Assembly (NCBI GenBank): GCA_031425195.1 | Contig: JANPIX010000013.1 | Span: 112,342-176,341, forward strand | DNA length: 64,000 bases | Direction of reading: 5' to 3' | Source: JANPIX01 sp031425195 | GTDB lineage: Bacteria > Pseudomonadota > Alphaproteobacteria > Rhodobacterales > Rhodobacteraceae | In this document: one piece after another, positions 8,968 through 17,999 of the stretch | How positions within the stretch are numbered: the stretch's first letter is position 1 | Layout: each line of letters starts with the position of its first letter | Program-made: the position numbers and the translations under genes | The notes under the pieces: generated by a model | The model's database searches: none | What the model saw: only the letters and a program-made list of their open reading frames with translations | Told to the model about the DNA's origin: nothing

Positions 8968-9552
8968 TCACCGTTCATCGGGGCGCGGCAGGGTCGTCAG
9001 ATCCCGCACCACGGTATAATCCATGTACCCCAACCGGGCCACAGGCTGATACCGCGTCACGTCAAACCGTCCGTCAATCAGGCAATCGTCGCGAAGATGA
9101 ACGCCAATCACTTCGCCGATGATGATGATATTGTCCTGCCCCAGGGCCGTCACTTCCTGCACCAGCCGGCATTCCAGCGTCGCCGGGGCAAGGGCGACCC
9201 GTGGGCAGGCGATCGTCTGACATTCGGCCTTCTCAACGCCGGCATGCAGGAATTCATCCGTGCCCTGAGGCAGCGCGGCCGAGGTTTCGCTCATCTCGTG
9301 AAACTGCGCAAAGCCCACGATGTTGGCCGCAAACACCCCCGTGTCGCGGATGTTGCGGACACTGTCCTTCAACCCGGTTGACGCGAACATGATCTGCGGC
9401 GGGGTATAGGCCACCGCGTTGAAAAAGGAATAGGGGGCCAGATTGTCACCCGACGGCCCGCGCGTCGAAATCCAGCCAATCGGGCGCGGCGACACGATGG
9501 CGTTGAACGGGTTTCGCGGCAACCCATGGCCATCGGCGGGGCGGTAGAACAT
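8968..9552 (-). CDS. Flavin reductase-like domain protein
   Basis: This 194-residue protein has the flavin reductase-like fold (DIM6/NTAB family). Recognisable parts are the opening AIVSPRPIGWISTRG, NLAPYSFFNAVAYTPP, and the middle IIIIGEVIGVHL. Members bind FMN and reduce flavin or act as small oxidoreductases. AAGGAG six bases before the ATG fixes the start. It is the first gene of a reverse-strand unit with mtnP and apt and is divergent from a GNAT gene. Its partner oxygenase, if any, is not visible. Confidence 0.88.
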   Translation of the reverse strand: MFYRPADGHGLPRNPFNAIVSPRPIGWISTRGPSGDNLAPYSFFNAVAYTPPQIMFASTGLKDSVRNIRDTGVFAANIVGFAQFHEMSETSAALPQGTDEFLHAGVEKAECQTIACPRVALAPATLECRLVQEVTALGQDNIIIIGEVIGVHLRDDCLIDGRFDVTRYQPVARLGYMDYTVVRDLTTLPRPDER

Positions 9553-9639
9553 GGAACGCTCCTTTGCAGGTTTGCCCCTGACCTAGGCGCATGTTACGCG
9601 CGTTTCCAGAAGATTCGCCCCACAGCCGGGAAGCAGCCA

Positions 9640-10128
9640 TTGTATCAGCTGGAAGAAGAAACCGAAGCCGACTGGTGGGAGGTAGAGGCGCTTTTGGACC
9701 TGTGCTTTGCACCGGGCCGGACGGCGCTTTCCTCCTACCGGCTGCACGACGGGGTGGCAACAGTGGCCCCTCTGTGTCTGGTTCTGCGTGATAATGATGG
9801 CATCCTCGCCGCCGCGATCCGGTTCTGGCCGGTCGAGGTCGGCGATCATGACGCGCTTCTGCTTGGCCCCGTCGCCGTCCACCCGACCCGCCAGGGCGAA
9901 GGGTTGGGCGGCCTTCTGATCCGCGAAAGTCTGGCCGAAGCCCGCAAACTGGGCTGGCGGCGGGTGATGCTCGTGGGGGATGCGCCCTATTACGGTCGCT
10001 TTGGTTTCAAACGGCTAACGGGGGTGGTGATGCCGCCGCCCACCAACCCCGACCGTGTGCTGGGTCTGGCCCTGCACCTTGGCGCTTGGGACGGGGTGAC
10101 GGGCCTCGTGACAAAAGCCCTGACATAA
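9640..10128 (+). CDS. GNAT family N-acetyltransferase
   Basis: This protein of about 162 residues shows the GNAT acetyl-CoA loop (VAVHPTRQGEGLGGLLI) and the typical C-terminal VLVGDAPYYGRFGFKR turn of the YhbS-like subgroup. The frame is open upstream to 9526 across the divergent flavin reductase start, which is implausible. A TTG at 9640, giving MYQLEEETEADWWEVE, is preceded by GGGAAG with 6-base spacing and is the best start, though not certain. Substrate unknown. EcsC follows 37 bases later in the same direction. Confidence 0.85.
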   Translation: MYQLEEETEADWWEVEALLDLCFAPGRTALSSYRLHDGVATVAPLCLVLRDNDGILAAAIRFWPVEVGDHDALLLGPVAVHPTRQGEGLGGLLIRESLAEARKLGWRRVMLVGDAPYYGRFGFKRLTGVVMPPPTNPDRVLGLALHLGAWDGVTGLVTKALT

Positions 10129-10165
10129 GGCTTGCGTTGGCCCCGATGATCCCCATTTTCGCAGA

Positions 10166-10924
10166 ATGACCGAATCCTTGCCCTCGCCCTATCAATCCCC
10201 TGCCGACGAAGTGGCGGCACTTGCGGCGCGGTATCGCCGCGCCAACGGGCCGCTCATGTCGCTCGTCAACCGGTTCGGCGGCCAGATTGAATCGCAGATG
10301 GCGTTGCTGCCCGACAACCTGCGCCGTCAGATCGAAGAAACGGTGTTTCGCGTGCTGCAAGGCGCGCATGGCGTGGCCCGGGCGGGCCGTCGCGCACCTG
10401 ATCTTGGCCCGCGCGCCGCCCCGGTGATAAGCGCGATCACAGGCGCTTTCGGCGGCATGGGCGGGCTTGCCACCGCCATCCCCGAACTGCCTGTGACGGT
10501 GACGCTCATCCTCCATTCCATCCGCCGCGCGGCCGAGGCGGAAGGCTTTGATCCCGACGATCCCGTGATCCGCGCCGAATGTCTGCGGGTTTTTTCGGCG
10601 GGCAGTCCGCTTGGGTCAGACGACGGGGTAAACACGGCGTTTTTGGGTGCACGGCTGACCCTGTCAGGCACGGCTGTCCAGTCGGTGATCCGCGCCGTGG
10701 CACCCCGTCTTGCCATGGCGCTGGGGCAAAAACTGGCCGCTCAGGCGGTGCCGGTGATCGGCGCTGTGGCGGGGGCGGCGCTGAATGTCGGGTTCCTGAC
10801 TTACTACCGCGAAATCGCGAGCGTCCGGTTCGCCCTGTTGCGGCTTGCCCAGACCCACGGGGCCGAAGCGACACTGGGCGCCTTCCAATTCGCCGTGCAG
10901 CCACCGACGTTGATCCGGAACTGA
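10166..10924 (+). CDS. EcsC family protein
   Basis: This 252-residue protein matches the EcsC family: an N-terminal helical part with FGGQIESQMALLPDNLRRQIEE, a central glycine-rich hydrophobic stretch (ITGAFGGMGGLATAIPELPVTVTLILHSIRR), and a C-terminal hydrophobic segment around PVIGAVAGAALNVGFLTYYREIA. The biochemical role of the family is unknown. Its stop codon lies inside a palindrome shared with the convergent ptsP gene. Confidence 0.87.
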   Translation: MTESLPSPYQSPADEVAALAARYRRANGPLMSLVNRFGGQIESQMALLPDNLRRQIEETVFRVLQGAHGVARAGRRAPDLGPRAAPVISAITGAFGGMGGLATAIPELPVTVTLILHSIRRAAEAEGFDPDDPVIRAECLRVFSAGSPLGSDDGVNTAFLGARLTLSGTAVQSVIRAVAPRLAMALGQKLAAQAVPVIGAVAGAALNVGFLTYYREIASVRFALLRLAQTHGAEATLGAFQFAVQPPTLIRN

Positions 10925-10940
10925 CGTCGCAAGACGTCAG
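10921..10940. terminator. Bidirectional palindrome holding both convergent stop codons
   Basis: A perfect 8-bp inverted repeat (CTGACGTC at 10921-10928, GACGTCAG at 10933-10940) closes a GCAA tetraloop. The EcsC stop (10922-10924) and the ptsP stop (10937-10939, reverse strand) both lie within the stem. It has no T-run on the + strand. Confidence 0.6.
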
Positions 10941-13180
10941 TCCTTCTGCGTCGCCAGCCACTCCATCAACGCCCCGCGCACGGATTCCGCGCCGTCGTCG
11001 CGCGCCTGATCCATCACCGCCCGCGCCTCCTGCAGACTCACCCGGCGCAAAAGCGCCTTGACCGGGCCAACCGACGCCGGGCGCATCGACAGCGTGCGGA
11101 TGCCCAGTGCGGCAAGCGCCAGTGCCTCGATGGGTTTGCCCGCATCCTCGCCACAGAACGACAATGGCGTGCCCACTTCGGCGCAACGCCCAACGATGTT
11201 TTGCAGAAAGCTCAGGAAACTCACGTTAAGCACATCATAGCGCCGGCGAACCCGCTCGTTTTCGCGGTCCGCGGCGAAGAAGAACTGTTTCAAGTCGTTG
11301 CCGCCAATCGACACGAAATCCACCGCCTCGAAAAACGCCCGCGGCGCATAGGCAAGGCTGGGGGTTTCCAGCATCGCCCCCACTTCCAGACTGGCCGGCA
11401 GCACATGGCCCAGCCGCTGCTCGCGGGCCATCTCGTGATCCACCTGCGCGCGCGCCTGCCGGAATTCGCCCAGTTCGGAAATGAACGGGAACATGATCGT
11501 CAAAGGCCGCCCGTTTGCCGCCCGGATCAGAGCCTGAACCTGCATCCTCAGGATGCCCGGCTTGTCCAGCCCCACCCGGATCGCCCGCCACCCCATCGCG
11601 GGGTTCGGTTCGTCCTGCGGTTTCATATAGGGCAGCACCTTGTCCGACCCGATGTCGAGCGTGCGGAACGCCACCCGCTTGCCATGCGCCGCATCCATCA
11701 CGCGGGCGTAAAGCTGCGCCAGTTCATCCCGTTTCGGCATGCTGGAGCGGACAAGGAACTGCAGTTCTGTGCGGAACAGCCCCACCCCCCGGGCCCCCGA
11801 ACCGTCAAGGCTTGGCAGATCGGCCATCAGCCCGGCATTCATCAACAGCGTCGTTTCCGTGCCACAGGTCGACAGCGCAGGCAGATCGCGCAACCCGGCA
11901 TAACGTTCCTGCGCCTTTGCCTGCATCGCGATCTTTTCGCGAAATGCGCGGGCCACCGTTTCCTCGGGGCGCAAATGGACGATCCCCTGATCGCCGTCGA
12001 CCAGCACATGATCCCCGTTCAACGCATCGGATGCGATCCGCCCGGCATGGATGACAAGAGGAATGGCCAATGCCCGCGCCACAATCGCCGCATGACTGCC
12101 GACCGACCCTTCTTCCAGCACCACTCCCCGCAATTTTCGCCCGTATTCAAGCAGTTCCGCCGGCCCAATGTTGCGCGCGACAAGAACCGGGTTTTCCGGC
12201 ATCGCCGCCCCGGTGTCGTGGCCCTGACCCGTCAGGATGCGCAACAGCCGGTTCGAAAGATCGTCCAGATCGTGCAGCCTTTCGCGCAGATAGGCATCGG
12301 CCACCTGCTCCAGCCGCGCCCGCGCGCTCGACTGTTCCTTCTGCACGGCGGCCTCGGCGGACAGGCCCGACTGAATGTCATCCTCCATCCGCCGCAGCCA
12401 GCCGCGCGAATGGGCGAACATGCGGTAGGCTTCCAGAACCTGTTTCTGGTCCTTGTCCAGACTGTCGACGGCCAGCAGATCATCGACCGACACGCGCAGC
12501 TGCGCCACCGCACCGCGAATCCGCTCGATCTCGGTCAGGGGGTCGTCCGCGACGGGGTTCGTCACCACCACCCGCGCCTCGTGCAGCCAGACATTGCCCT
12601 CGGCGCTGCCTTCCTGCCCGACGCCGCCCCGGATCATCACGGGCTGCCGGTGCAGCGCCGTCATGCCATCGCCATCGGTGTTGAAGGCGCCCAGTTCGGT
12701 CATTTCCGCCAGCACCATGGCGACAACCTCAAGGGCGTAAACCTCGTCTTCGGAATACTGGCGCGCGTCTTTCGACTGCACCACCAGAACGCCCAGCTTT
12801 TCGCCCACGCGCTGCACCGGCACACCCAGAAAGCTTGAAAAGATCTCCTCGCCGGTTTCCGGCATGAACCGGAAACCCTTTTCTGACGGCGCATTGGCGG
12901 TGTTGACGGGCGTCGCAAGCCGCGCCACGCGCCCCACCAACCCTTCGCCCAAACGCATCCGCGTCTTGTGCACGGCGGCCTTCTTCAACCCTTCGGTCGC
13001 GCAAAGTTCAAGCGTTTCGGCGTCGCGGAACAGATAGATCGAACACACCTCGGTTTTCATGCTGTCGGCAATCAGATGAGTGATCCGGTCCAGCCGGTCC
13101 TGCCCCGCACCCGGAAGCGCAAGGCTGTCGCGCAAGCGGCGCAAAAGCTTTCGACTGTCGCTGTCTGTGCGTTCAGGCAT
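10937..13180 (-). CDS. ptsP: Phosphoenolpyruvate-protein phosphotransferase PtsP (EI-Ntr)
   Basis: This 747-residue protein is enzyme I of the nitrogen phosphotransferase system, which passes phosphate from PEP to NPr and EIIA-Ntr in a regulatory chain. An N-terminal GAF domain (about residues 20-165) is followed by the EI helical domain, the phosphohistidine domain with GSHAAIVARA (His at about 363), and the PEP-binding barrel with FRTELQFL, GGNDL and SFCGEDAG near the C-terminus. The ATG at 13180 is preceded by GGGAG; the 12-codon extension to 13216 lacks one. It lies beside lysC, a common Rhodobacterales neighbourhood. NPr and EIIA-Ntr genes are not in the window. Confidence 0.95.
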   Translation of the reverse strand: MPERTDSDSRKLLRRLRDSLALPGAGQDRLDRITHLIADSMKTEVCSIYLFRDAETLELCATEGLKKAAVHKTRMRLGEGLVGRVARLATPVNTANAPSEKGFRFMPETGEEIFSSFLGVPVQRVGEKLGVLVVQSKDARQYSEDEVYALEVVAMVLAEMTELGAFNTDGDGMTALHRQPVMIRGGVGQEGSAEGNVWLHEARVVVTNPVADDPLTEIERIRGAVAQLRVSVDDLLAVDSLDKDQKQVLEAYRMFAHSRGWLRRMEDDIQSGLSAEAAVQKEQSSARARLEQVADAYLRERLHDLDDLSNRLLRILTGQGHDTGAAMPENPVLVARNIGPAELLEYGRKLRGVVLEEGSVGSHAAIVARALAIPLVIHAGRIASDALNGDHVLVDGDQGIVHLRPEETVARAFREKIAMQAKAQERYAGLRDLPALSTCGTETTLLMNAGLMADLPSLDGSGARGVGLFRTELQFLVRSSMPKRDELAQLYARVMDAAHGKRVAFRTLDIGSDKVLPYMKPQDEPNPAMGWRAIRVGLDKPGILRMQVQALIRAANGRPLTIMFPFISELGEFRQARAQVDHEMAREQRLGHVLPASLEVGAMLETPSLAYAPRAFFEAVDFVSIGGNDLKQFFFAADRENERVRRRYDVLNVSFLSFLQNIVGRCAEVGTPLSFCGEDAGKPIEALALAALGIRTLSMRPASVGPVKALLRRVSLQEARAVMDQARDDGAESVRGALMEWLATQKD

Positions 13181-13255
13181 CCCGACTCCCGCTGTCGCGT
13201 CGCCCCGTTTAACCACGCGTTGACCGGCAAGGGAAGCGGGCAGGGCAGGGCAGCG

Positions 13256-13425
13256 TCAGAAGATGAAATCCTCGGCCGTCAGTTTCATCTCGCTCTAATC
13301 GCGCCTCTTCGCCACCGTTGAACTGCTCACGCAGGCCCGCGCCGCCACTGATCGTGTCGTTGCCATCATCGCGGTAAGCAAGATCCATGCCGCCCCCCAC
13401 ACTCAGGCTGTCGTCGCCTTCGGTG
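13256..13425 (-). pseudogene. Relic of an RTX protein C-terminus (between ptsP and lysC)
   Basis: Reading the reverse strand, one frame gives EGDDSLSVGGG, a short spacer and DDGNDTISGGAG, which are RTX-like GD-rich repeats. A second frame at 13256-13288 gives MKLTAEDFIF followed by a stop. That matches the last residues of the intact RTX proteins nearby, which end ADDLIF and ADDIIF. The two pieces are in different frames, and the second frame has an in-frame TAG just upstream, so this is a broken remnant rather than a gene. It carries no usable start or signal of expression. Confidence 0.7.
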
Positions 13426-13526
13426 CGAAAAGCCCGCTTTTTCCATACTTCGTCATGCCTGTCTGATGGCAGGCAGCTGTGCCACCAAGTGCCGGAACAA
13501 TCGTTTGAAACGGCTGACTGCCATGA

Positions 13527-13553
13527 AAAAGCCGCGCAAAGTGCGCGGCTTTT
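13527..13553 (-). terminator. lysC Rho-independent terminator
   Basis: An 11-bp stem (AAAGCCGCGC arm at 13528-13537 with its complement at 13543-13552, extended by one A-T pair) has a 5-base loop. On the reverse strand it runs into TTTTT. It starts about 20 bases after the lysC stop. Confidence 0.9.
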
Positions 13554-13574
13554 GAAGATCGGGCAAGTCTGTAA

Positions 13575-14825
13575 TCAGACGGCCTTTTCCAGTTCAAACG
13601 CGTCGTGCAAGGCCTGCACGGCCAGTTCCATGTATTTGCGGTCGATCAGCACGGATATCTTGATTTCCGACGTGGTGATCACCTTGATGTTGATGTTCTC
13701 TGCGGCCAGCGCGTTGAACATCGTCGCGGCCACCCCGGCATGTGACCGCATCCCGATGCCCACCACCGAAATCTTGGCAACGTCCGGGTCCTGCACCAGT
13801 TCGGCATAGCTGATGACGCCTGCGGCGGCTGCATCCTCCATCGCCTTTTTCGCGCGCATCACCTGATTGGTCGGGCAGGAAAACGTCATGTCGGTGAACG
13901 CCCCGCCGCTTTCCATTTCGCTGATGTTCTGCACGATCATGTCGACGTTGACCCCCGCCTCGGACAGCGGGCCAAAGATGGCGGCGGCGATGCCCGGGCG
14001 GTCCTGCACCTTGACCAGCGTCAGCTTTGCCTCGTCCCGGCTGTAGGCCACACCGGATACAACTCTTGATTCCATGATGTCTTCCTCGTCGCAGACCAGC
14101 GTTCCTGAATTCTCATCGGTATCCTCGAACGAGGACAAAACCCGCAACCGCACCTTGTAGCGCATGGCAAGTTCGACAGACCGCGTCTGCAGGACCTTGG
14201 CCCCCAGACTGGCCAGTTCCAGCATTTCCTCGAACGCGATCCGGTCAAGTTTGCGCGCCTTCTTGGATATGCGCGGGTCAGTGGTGTAAACGCCGTCCAC
14301 ATCGGTATAGATGTCGCAACGTTCCGCGCCAAAGGCCGCAGCAAAGGCCACCGCAGTGGTGTCCGACCCGCCCCGGCCCAGCGTGGTGATCCGGCCCTCG
14401 GGCGACACGCCCTGAAATCCCGCCACCACAGCGACCTTGAACCCCTCGGCGAATTTCGCGTCGATGTTGGCGCGCGGAATATCGACGAACCGCGCCGACG
14501 AATGGGCGGAAGTCGTCTGGATCGGCACCTGCCAGCCCTGCCACGACCGTGCCGGAACATCCATTTCCTGCAGGGTCAGCGCCATCAATCCCGCCGTGAC
14601 GTTTTCCCCCGACGACACGACCGCATCATATTCGCGCGCGTCAAACAGTGGCGAGGTGCTTTCCACCCAGCCGACAAGTTCATTCGTCTTCCCCGACATC
14701 GCGCTGACAATGACGATCACGTCATAGCCCCGCGCAACCTCGCGTTTGACCTTTTCCGCGGCATTCCTGATGCGCGACAGATCGGCAACTGACGTGCCGC
14801 CGAATTTCATCACAAGAACCGGCAT
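13575..14825 (-). CDS. lysC: Aspartate kinase
   Basis: This 416-residue aspartokinase phosphorylates aspartate, the first step toward lysine, threonine and methionine. The N-terminal VMKFGGTSV (KFGGTS at 7-12) is the catalytic signature. The C-terminal third carries two ACT domains, one near KVQDRPGIAAAIFGPLSEAGVN and one near VVGIGMRSHAGVAATMFNALA, which normally sense lysine/threonine. The ATG at 14825 is preceded by a GGGGGCAGG ribosome site; the longer frame to 14882 is not needed. RTX relics lie on both sides of it, and a strong terminator follows. Confidence 0.97.
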   Translation of the reverse strand: MPVLVMKFGGTSVADLSRIRNAAEKVKREVARGYDVIVIVSAMSGKTNELVGWVESTSPLFDAREYDAVVSSGENVTAGLMALTLQEMDVPARSWQGWQVPIQTTSAHSSARFVDIPRANIDAKFAEGFKVAVVAGFQGVSPEGRITTLGRGGSDTTAVAFAAAFGAERCDIYTDVDGVYTTDPRISKKARKLDRIAFEEMLELASLGAKVLQTRSVELAMRYKVRLRVLSSFEDTDENSGTLVCDEEDIMESRVVSGVAYSRDEAKLTLVKVQDRPGIAAAIFGPLSEAGVNVDMIVQNISEMESGGAFTDMTFSCPTNQVMRAKKAMEDAAAAGVISYAELVQDPDVAKISVVGIGMRSHAGVAATMFNALAAENINIKVITTSEIKISVLIDRKYMELAVQALHDAFELEKAV

Positions 14826-14918
14826 CCTGCCCCCGTCATTCCGTGCCGCCGCGTTCTTATGCGCCTGTCCGGCAGGGTGCAAGGGGCTGGCCCCCCGGCA
14901 CGACTTCCGCCGCGTCCG

Positions 14919-15058
14919 TCAGGCGATAAAGTCGAAATCAGACACCGTCAGCCGCGCCTTGTTCTCGATCGTCAGTGACCAGTCGGCAATCCCGACCTGC
15001 TTTTCCACCAACACCGTATCCGCTTCCAAAAACTGGCCGATCGGCGGCCATCGCAGCG
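14919..15058 (-). pseudogene. Relic of an RTX protein C-terminus (downstream of purD)
   Basis: On the reverse strand, directly after the purD stop, a frame reads through EADTVLVEKQ to ADWSLTIENKARLTVSDFDF and two more residues before the stop at 14919-14921. This aligns without gaps to the end of the intact RTX proteins (ADWTIRLHENTVLRADDLIF and ADWSIKLDGSPAVTADDIIF). No start codon with a ribosome site and no GD-rich repeats remain, so it appears to be a truncated C-terminal secretion-signal fragment. It could also be a very short ORF of about 36 codons from TTG, which I consider less likely. Confidence 0.65.
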
Positions 15059-15061
15059 GTC

Positions 15062-16324
15062 CTAAAGCGCGCGCCAGCCAATGTCGCGGCGGTAAAATCC
15101 TTCGGGCCAGTCGATCTTCCCCGCCATCGCATAGGCCCGCGCGTGGGCTTCCGCCAAGGTATCGCCCCGCGCGCTGATGTTCAGCACCCGGCCCCCCGTC
15201 GCCGTCACCTGTCCATCCCGCCGCGTGGTGCCTGCGTGAAAGACCATGTGGCGGCTGTCCTCGGTGACGCGGTCCAGCCCGCCGATCACGCTGCCCTTGT
15301 CATAGTGGCCCGGATACCCTGCGCTCGCCACGACAACAGTCATCGCATGGTCATCGGCCCAGGTCACCTGTGCCCCCTCCAGTCGCCCCTCGGCGCAAGC
15401 CAGAAGAAGGTCAAGCACCTGCCCCCCCAGACGCATCATCAACACCTGGCACTCTGGGTCACCAAACCGCGCGTTGTATTCCACCAATCGCGCCTCGCCG
15501 TCGCGGATCATCAGCCCGGCAAACAGCACCCCCTGATATGGCGTCCCCCGCCGCGCCATTTCGCGGATCGTGGGCAGGATGATGCGCTCCATCACCTGCG
15601 CCTGCAAAGCCTGCGTCAGAACGGGGGCGGGCGAATAGGCCCCCATGCCGCCGGTGTTCGGCCCCGTGTCGCCGTCAAAAGCGCGCTTGTGATCCTGCGC
15701 CGTGCCGATGGGCAGGGCGTTTATGCCGTCGGTCAGCACAAAGAACGATGCCTCCTCGCCCTCCATGAACTCTTCGATCACGACTTCCGCGCCCGCACCG
15801 CCCAGACTGCCGCCGAACATGTCGTCAATCGCGGCCAGCGCCTCGTCCACGGTCATCGCCACCACGACGCCCTTGCCAGCGGCAAGCCCGTCTGCCTTGA
15901 CCACAATGGGCGCACCCTTCGCCATCACATACGCGCGCGCTGCGGCGGCATCGGAAAAATGCCCCCACTCCGCCGTTGGCGCACCACAGGCATCGCAGAT
16001 GTCCTTGGTAAACGCCTTTGACGCCTCCAGCCGCGCTGCAAGGGCCGAAGGGCCAAAGGTCGCAATCCCCGCCTCGCGAGCCACATCCGCCACGCCCGCC
16101 GCCAAGGGGGCTTCCGGCCCGATGATCAGGAAATCAACTGCATTTTCCACGCAGAACGCGGCCACACCGGGGCCATCCAGAATATCCAGATCGGCACATT
16201 CGGCCAGATCGGCGATCCCGGCGTTGCCGGGGGCCACGATCAGCCGGTCGCATTTGGGGTTCTGCTTGATGGCCCAGGCCAGCGCATGTTCACGCCCGCC
16301 CGAACCAAGGATCAGAATGTTCAT
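15062..16324 (-). CDS. purD: Phosphoribosylamine-glycine ligase
   Basis: This 420-residue ATP-grasp enzyme makes glycinamide ribonucleotide, the second step of purine synthesis. It starts MNILILGSGGREHALAWAI, the family signature. It contains the ATP-grasp segment VVKADGLAAGKGVVVA, the GPNTGGMGAYSP loop and the metal-binding EYNARFGDPECQ. The ATG at 16324 follows a GGGGG ribosome site, while the frame upstream overlaps the divergent xseA gene. Length is typical. Confidence 0.97.
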   Translation of the reverse strand: MNILILGSGGREHALAWAIKQNPKCDRLIVAPGNAGIADLAECADLDILDGPGVAAFCVENAVDFLIIGPEAPLAAGVADVAREAGIATFGPSALAARLEASKAFTKDICDACGAPTAEWGHFSDAAAARAYVMAKGAPIVVKADGLAAGKGVVVAMTVDEALAAIDDMFGGSLGGAGAEVVIEEFMEGEEASFFVLTDGINALPIGTAQDHKRAFDGDTGPNTGGMGAYSPAPVLTQALQAQVMERIILPTIREMARRGTPYQGVLFAGLMIRDGEARLVEYNARFGDPECQVLMMRLGGQVLDLLLACAEGRLEGAQVTWADDHAMTVVVASAGYPGHYDKGSVIGGLDRVTEDSRHMVFHAGTTRRDGQVTATGGRVLNISARGDTLAEAHARAYAMAGKIDWPEGFYRRDIGWRAL

Positions 16325-16430
16325 GTTGCCCCCGTTTGCCTGTGCCGCGTCATAATGCATTCGCCCGCACAGGGAAAGTGCGCGCGGCGCAGGCTTCAAT
16401 TCGGCACAAGGCTGGGTTAGGCTGGTCGCC

Positions 16431-17999
16431 ATGGATCTCATCGACGACGACACACCCACCCCGCTGGGCAACCAACCCGAATACAGCGTTTCCGAACTGT
16501 CAGGCGCAGTCAAACGCGTGATCGAAGGCGAATTCGGCCTTGTCCGCGTGCGCGGCGAAGTGGGCCGTGTGTCGCGTCCTTCGTCAGGCCACATCTATTA
16601 TGACCTGAAAGACGACCGCGCGGTCATCGCCGCCATCACCTGGAAGGGTCAGGCCAGCAAGATGCAGGTCATGCCCGAAGAAGGGATGGAGGTCATCGCC
16701 ACAGGCCGCATGACCACCTTTCCCGGCCAATCGAAATACCAGCTGATCATCGAAGATCTTGCCCCCGCCGGGGCAGGGGCCCTGATGGCGATGCTCGAAA
16801 AACGCCGCCTCGCCCTGACCGCCGAAGGCCTGTTCGACCCGGCCCGCAAAAAGTTGATCCCCTATCTGCCCCGTGTCATCGGGGTCGTCACCTCGCCCTC
16901 CGGCGCTGTCATCCGTGACATCCTTCACCGCCTGCGCGACCGGTTTCCGCGCCACGTCCTGATCTGGCCCGTGGCGGTGCAAGGCGCAAAATGCGCGCCC
17001 GAAGTGGCCGCTGCGATCAACGGGTTCAACGCCATTGCGCCGGGTGGTCCGATCCCGCGCCCCGATGTCATCATCGTGGCACGCGGTGGCGGTTCCATCG
17101 ACGATCTGTGGGGCTTCAACGAAGAGGTCGTGGTGCGCGCGGCTGCCGCGTCGCAAATTCCCCTGATTTCCGCCGTTGGCCACGAAACCGATACGACGCT
17201 GATCGACTTTGCCGCCGACCGCCGTGCCCCGACACCCACGGCAGCGGCGGAAATGGCGGTTCCGGTGCGATTTGATCTGCTGGCCACAGTCGATGCCCTT
17301 GGCGCGCGCCTGTCGGCGGGGGCAGGGCGGGCCGTCCTTCTGCGCAACCAACGATGGCGCGACCTCAGCCGCGCCCTGCCGCGTCCCGACACCCTGACCC
17401 AATCCGCCGCCCAAAGGTTCGATCTGTGGGCGGGGCGGCTTGGGGCCGGGCTTGGTCTGGCGGTGATGAAAAAGCACGCCCTGTTCGACGCCCGCGCGGC
17501 CCGCCTGCAACCGCAGGCGCTGCGCGACATGCTGGCCCGCAGGCGCGATCCATGGGCGGGGCTTGCATCGCGGCTGGAGGCAGCACACGACCGCCGTGCC
17601 GAACGCGCCGGTGAGCGCTCCGCCGCTCTTGCTGCCCGCCTTGCCCCTGCGCTGACCAATCTCATTTCCCGCGTCGCACGCGATACCGCCCAAGGCAAAA
17701 CCCGCCTTGCGGGTCTTTCCCACCGCCTTGACGTGGCCCCTGCTGCCCGTCTGGCGTCCCTGTCGGCCCGTCTGGATGCGTTGGACAGGATGCGGATGAC
17801 GCTGGGTTACGCCGAAACGCTTAAACGCGGCTTTGCCGTGGTGCGCGGCGACGGCCATGTCGTGACCAGCAAGGCCAGCGCCGAACAGGCCGCGGTGGTG
17901 GAGGTTGAATTTGCCGATGGCCGCCTGTCGCTTGCGTCCCGAACCCCCGTCAAACGGCCCAAGGGCGAAGGTCCGGCGGGGCAGGGGACCCTGTTCTAA
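16431..17999 (+). CDS. xseA: Exodeoxyribonuclease VII large subunit
   Basis: This 522-residue protein is the catalytic subunit of exonuclease VII, which degrades single-stranded DNA to oligonucleotides together with XseB. It has an N-terminal OB-fold (EYSVSELSGAVKRVIE and SGHIYYDLKDD), the catalytic domain with GVVTSPSGAVIRDI, RGGGSIDDLWGFNEE and SAVGHETDTTL, and a long alanine/arginine-rich helical region that normally forms a coiled coil. It is divergent from purD, and its stop overlaps the convergent trkH stop by four bases. XseB is not in the window. Confidence 0.95.
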   Translation: MDLIDDDTPTPLGNQPEYSVSELSGAVKRVIEGEFGLVRVRGEVGRVSRPSSGHIYYDLKDDRAVIAAITWKGQASKMQVMPEEGMEVIATGRMTTFPGQSKYQLIIEDLAPAGAGALMAMLEKRRLALTAEGLFDPARKKLIPYLPRVIGVVTSPSGAVIRDILHRLRDRFPRHVLIWPVAVQGAKCAPEVAAAINGFNAIAPGGPIPRPDVIIVARGGGSIDDLWGFNEEVVVRAAAASQIPLISAVGHETDTTLIDFAADRRAPTPTAAAEMAVPVRFDLLATVDALGARLSAGAGRAVLLRNQRWRDLSRALPRPDTLTQSAAQRFDLWAGRLGAGLGLAVMKKHALFDARAARLQPQALRDMLARRRDPWAGLASRLEAAHDRRAERAGERSAALAARLAPALTNLISRVARDTAQGKTRLAGLSHRLDVAPAARLASLSARLDALDRMRMTLGYAETLKRGFAVVRGDGHVVTSKASAEQAAVVEVEFADGRLSLASRTPVKRPKGEGPAGQGTLF

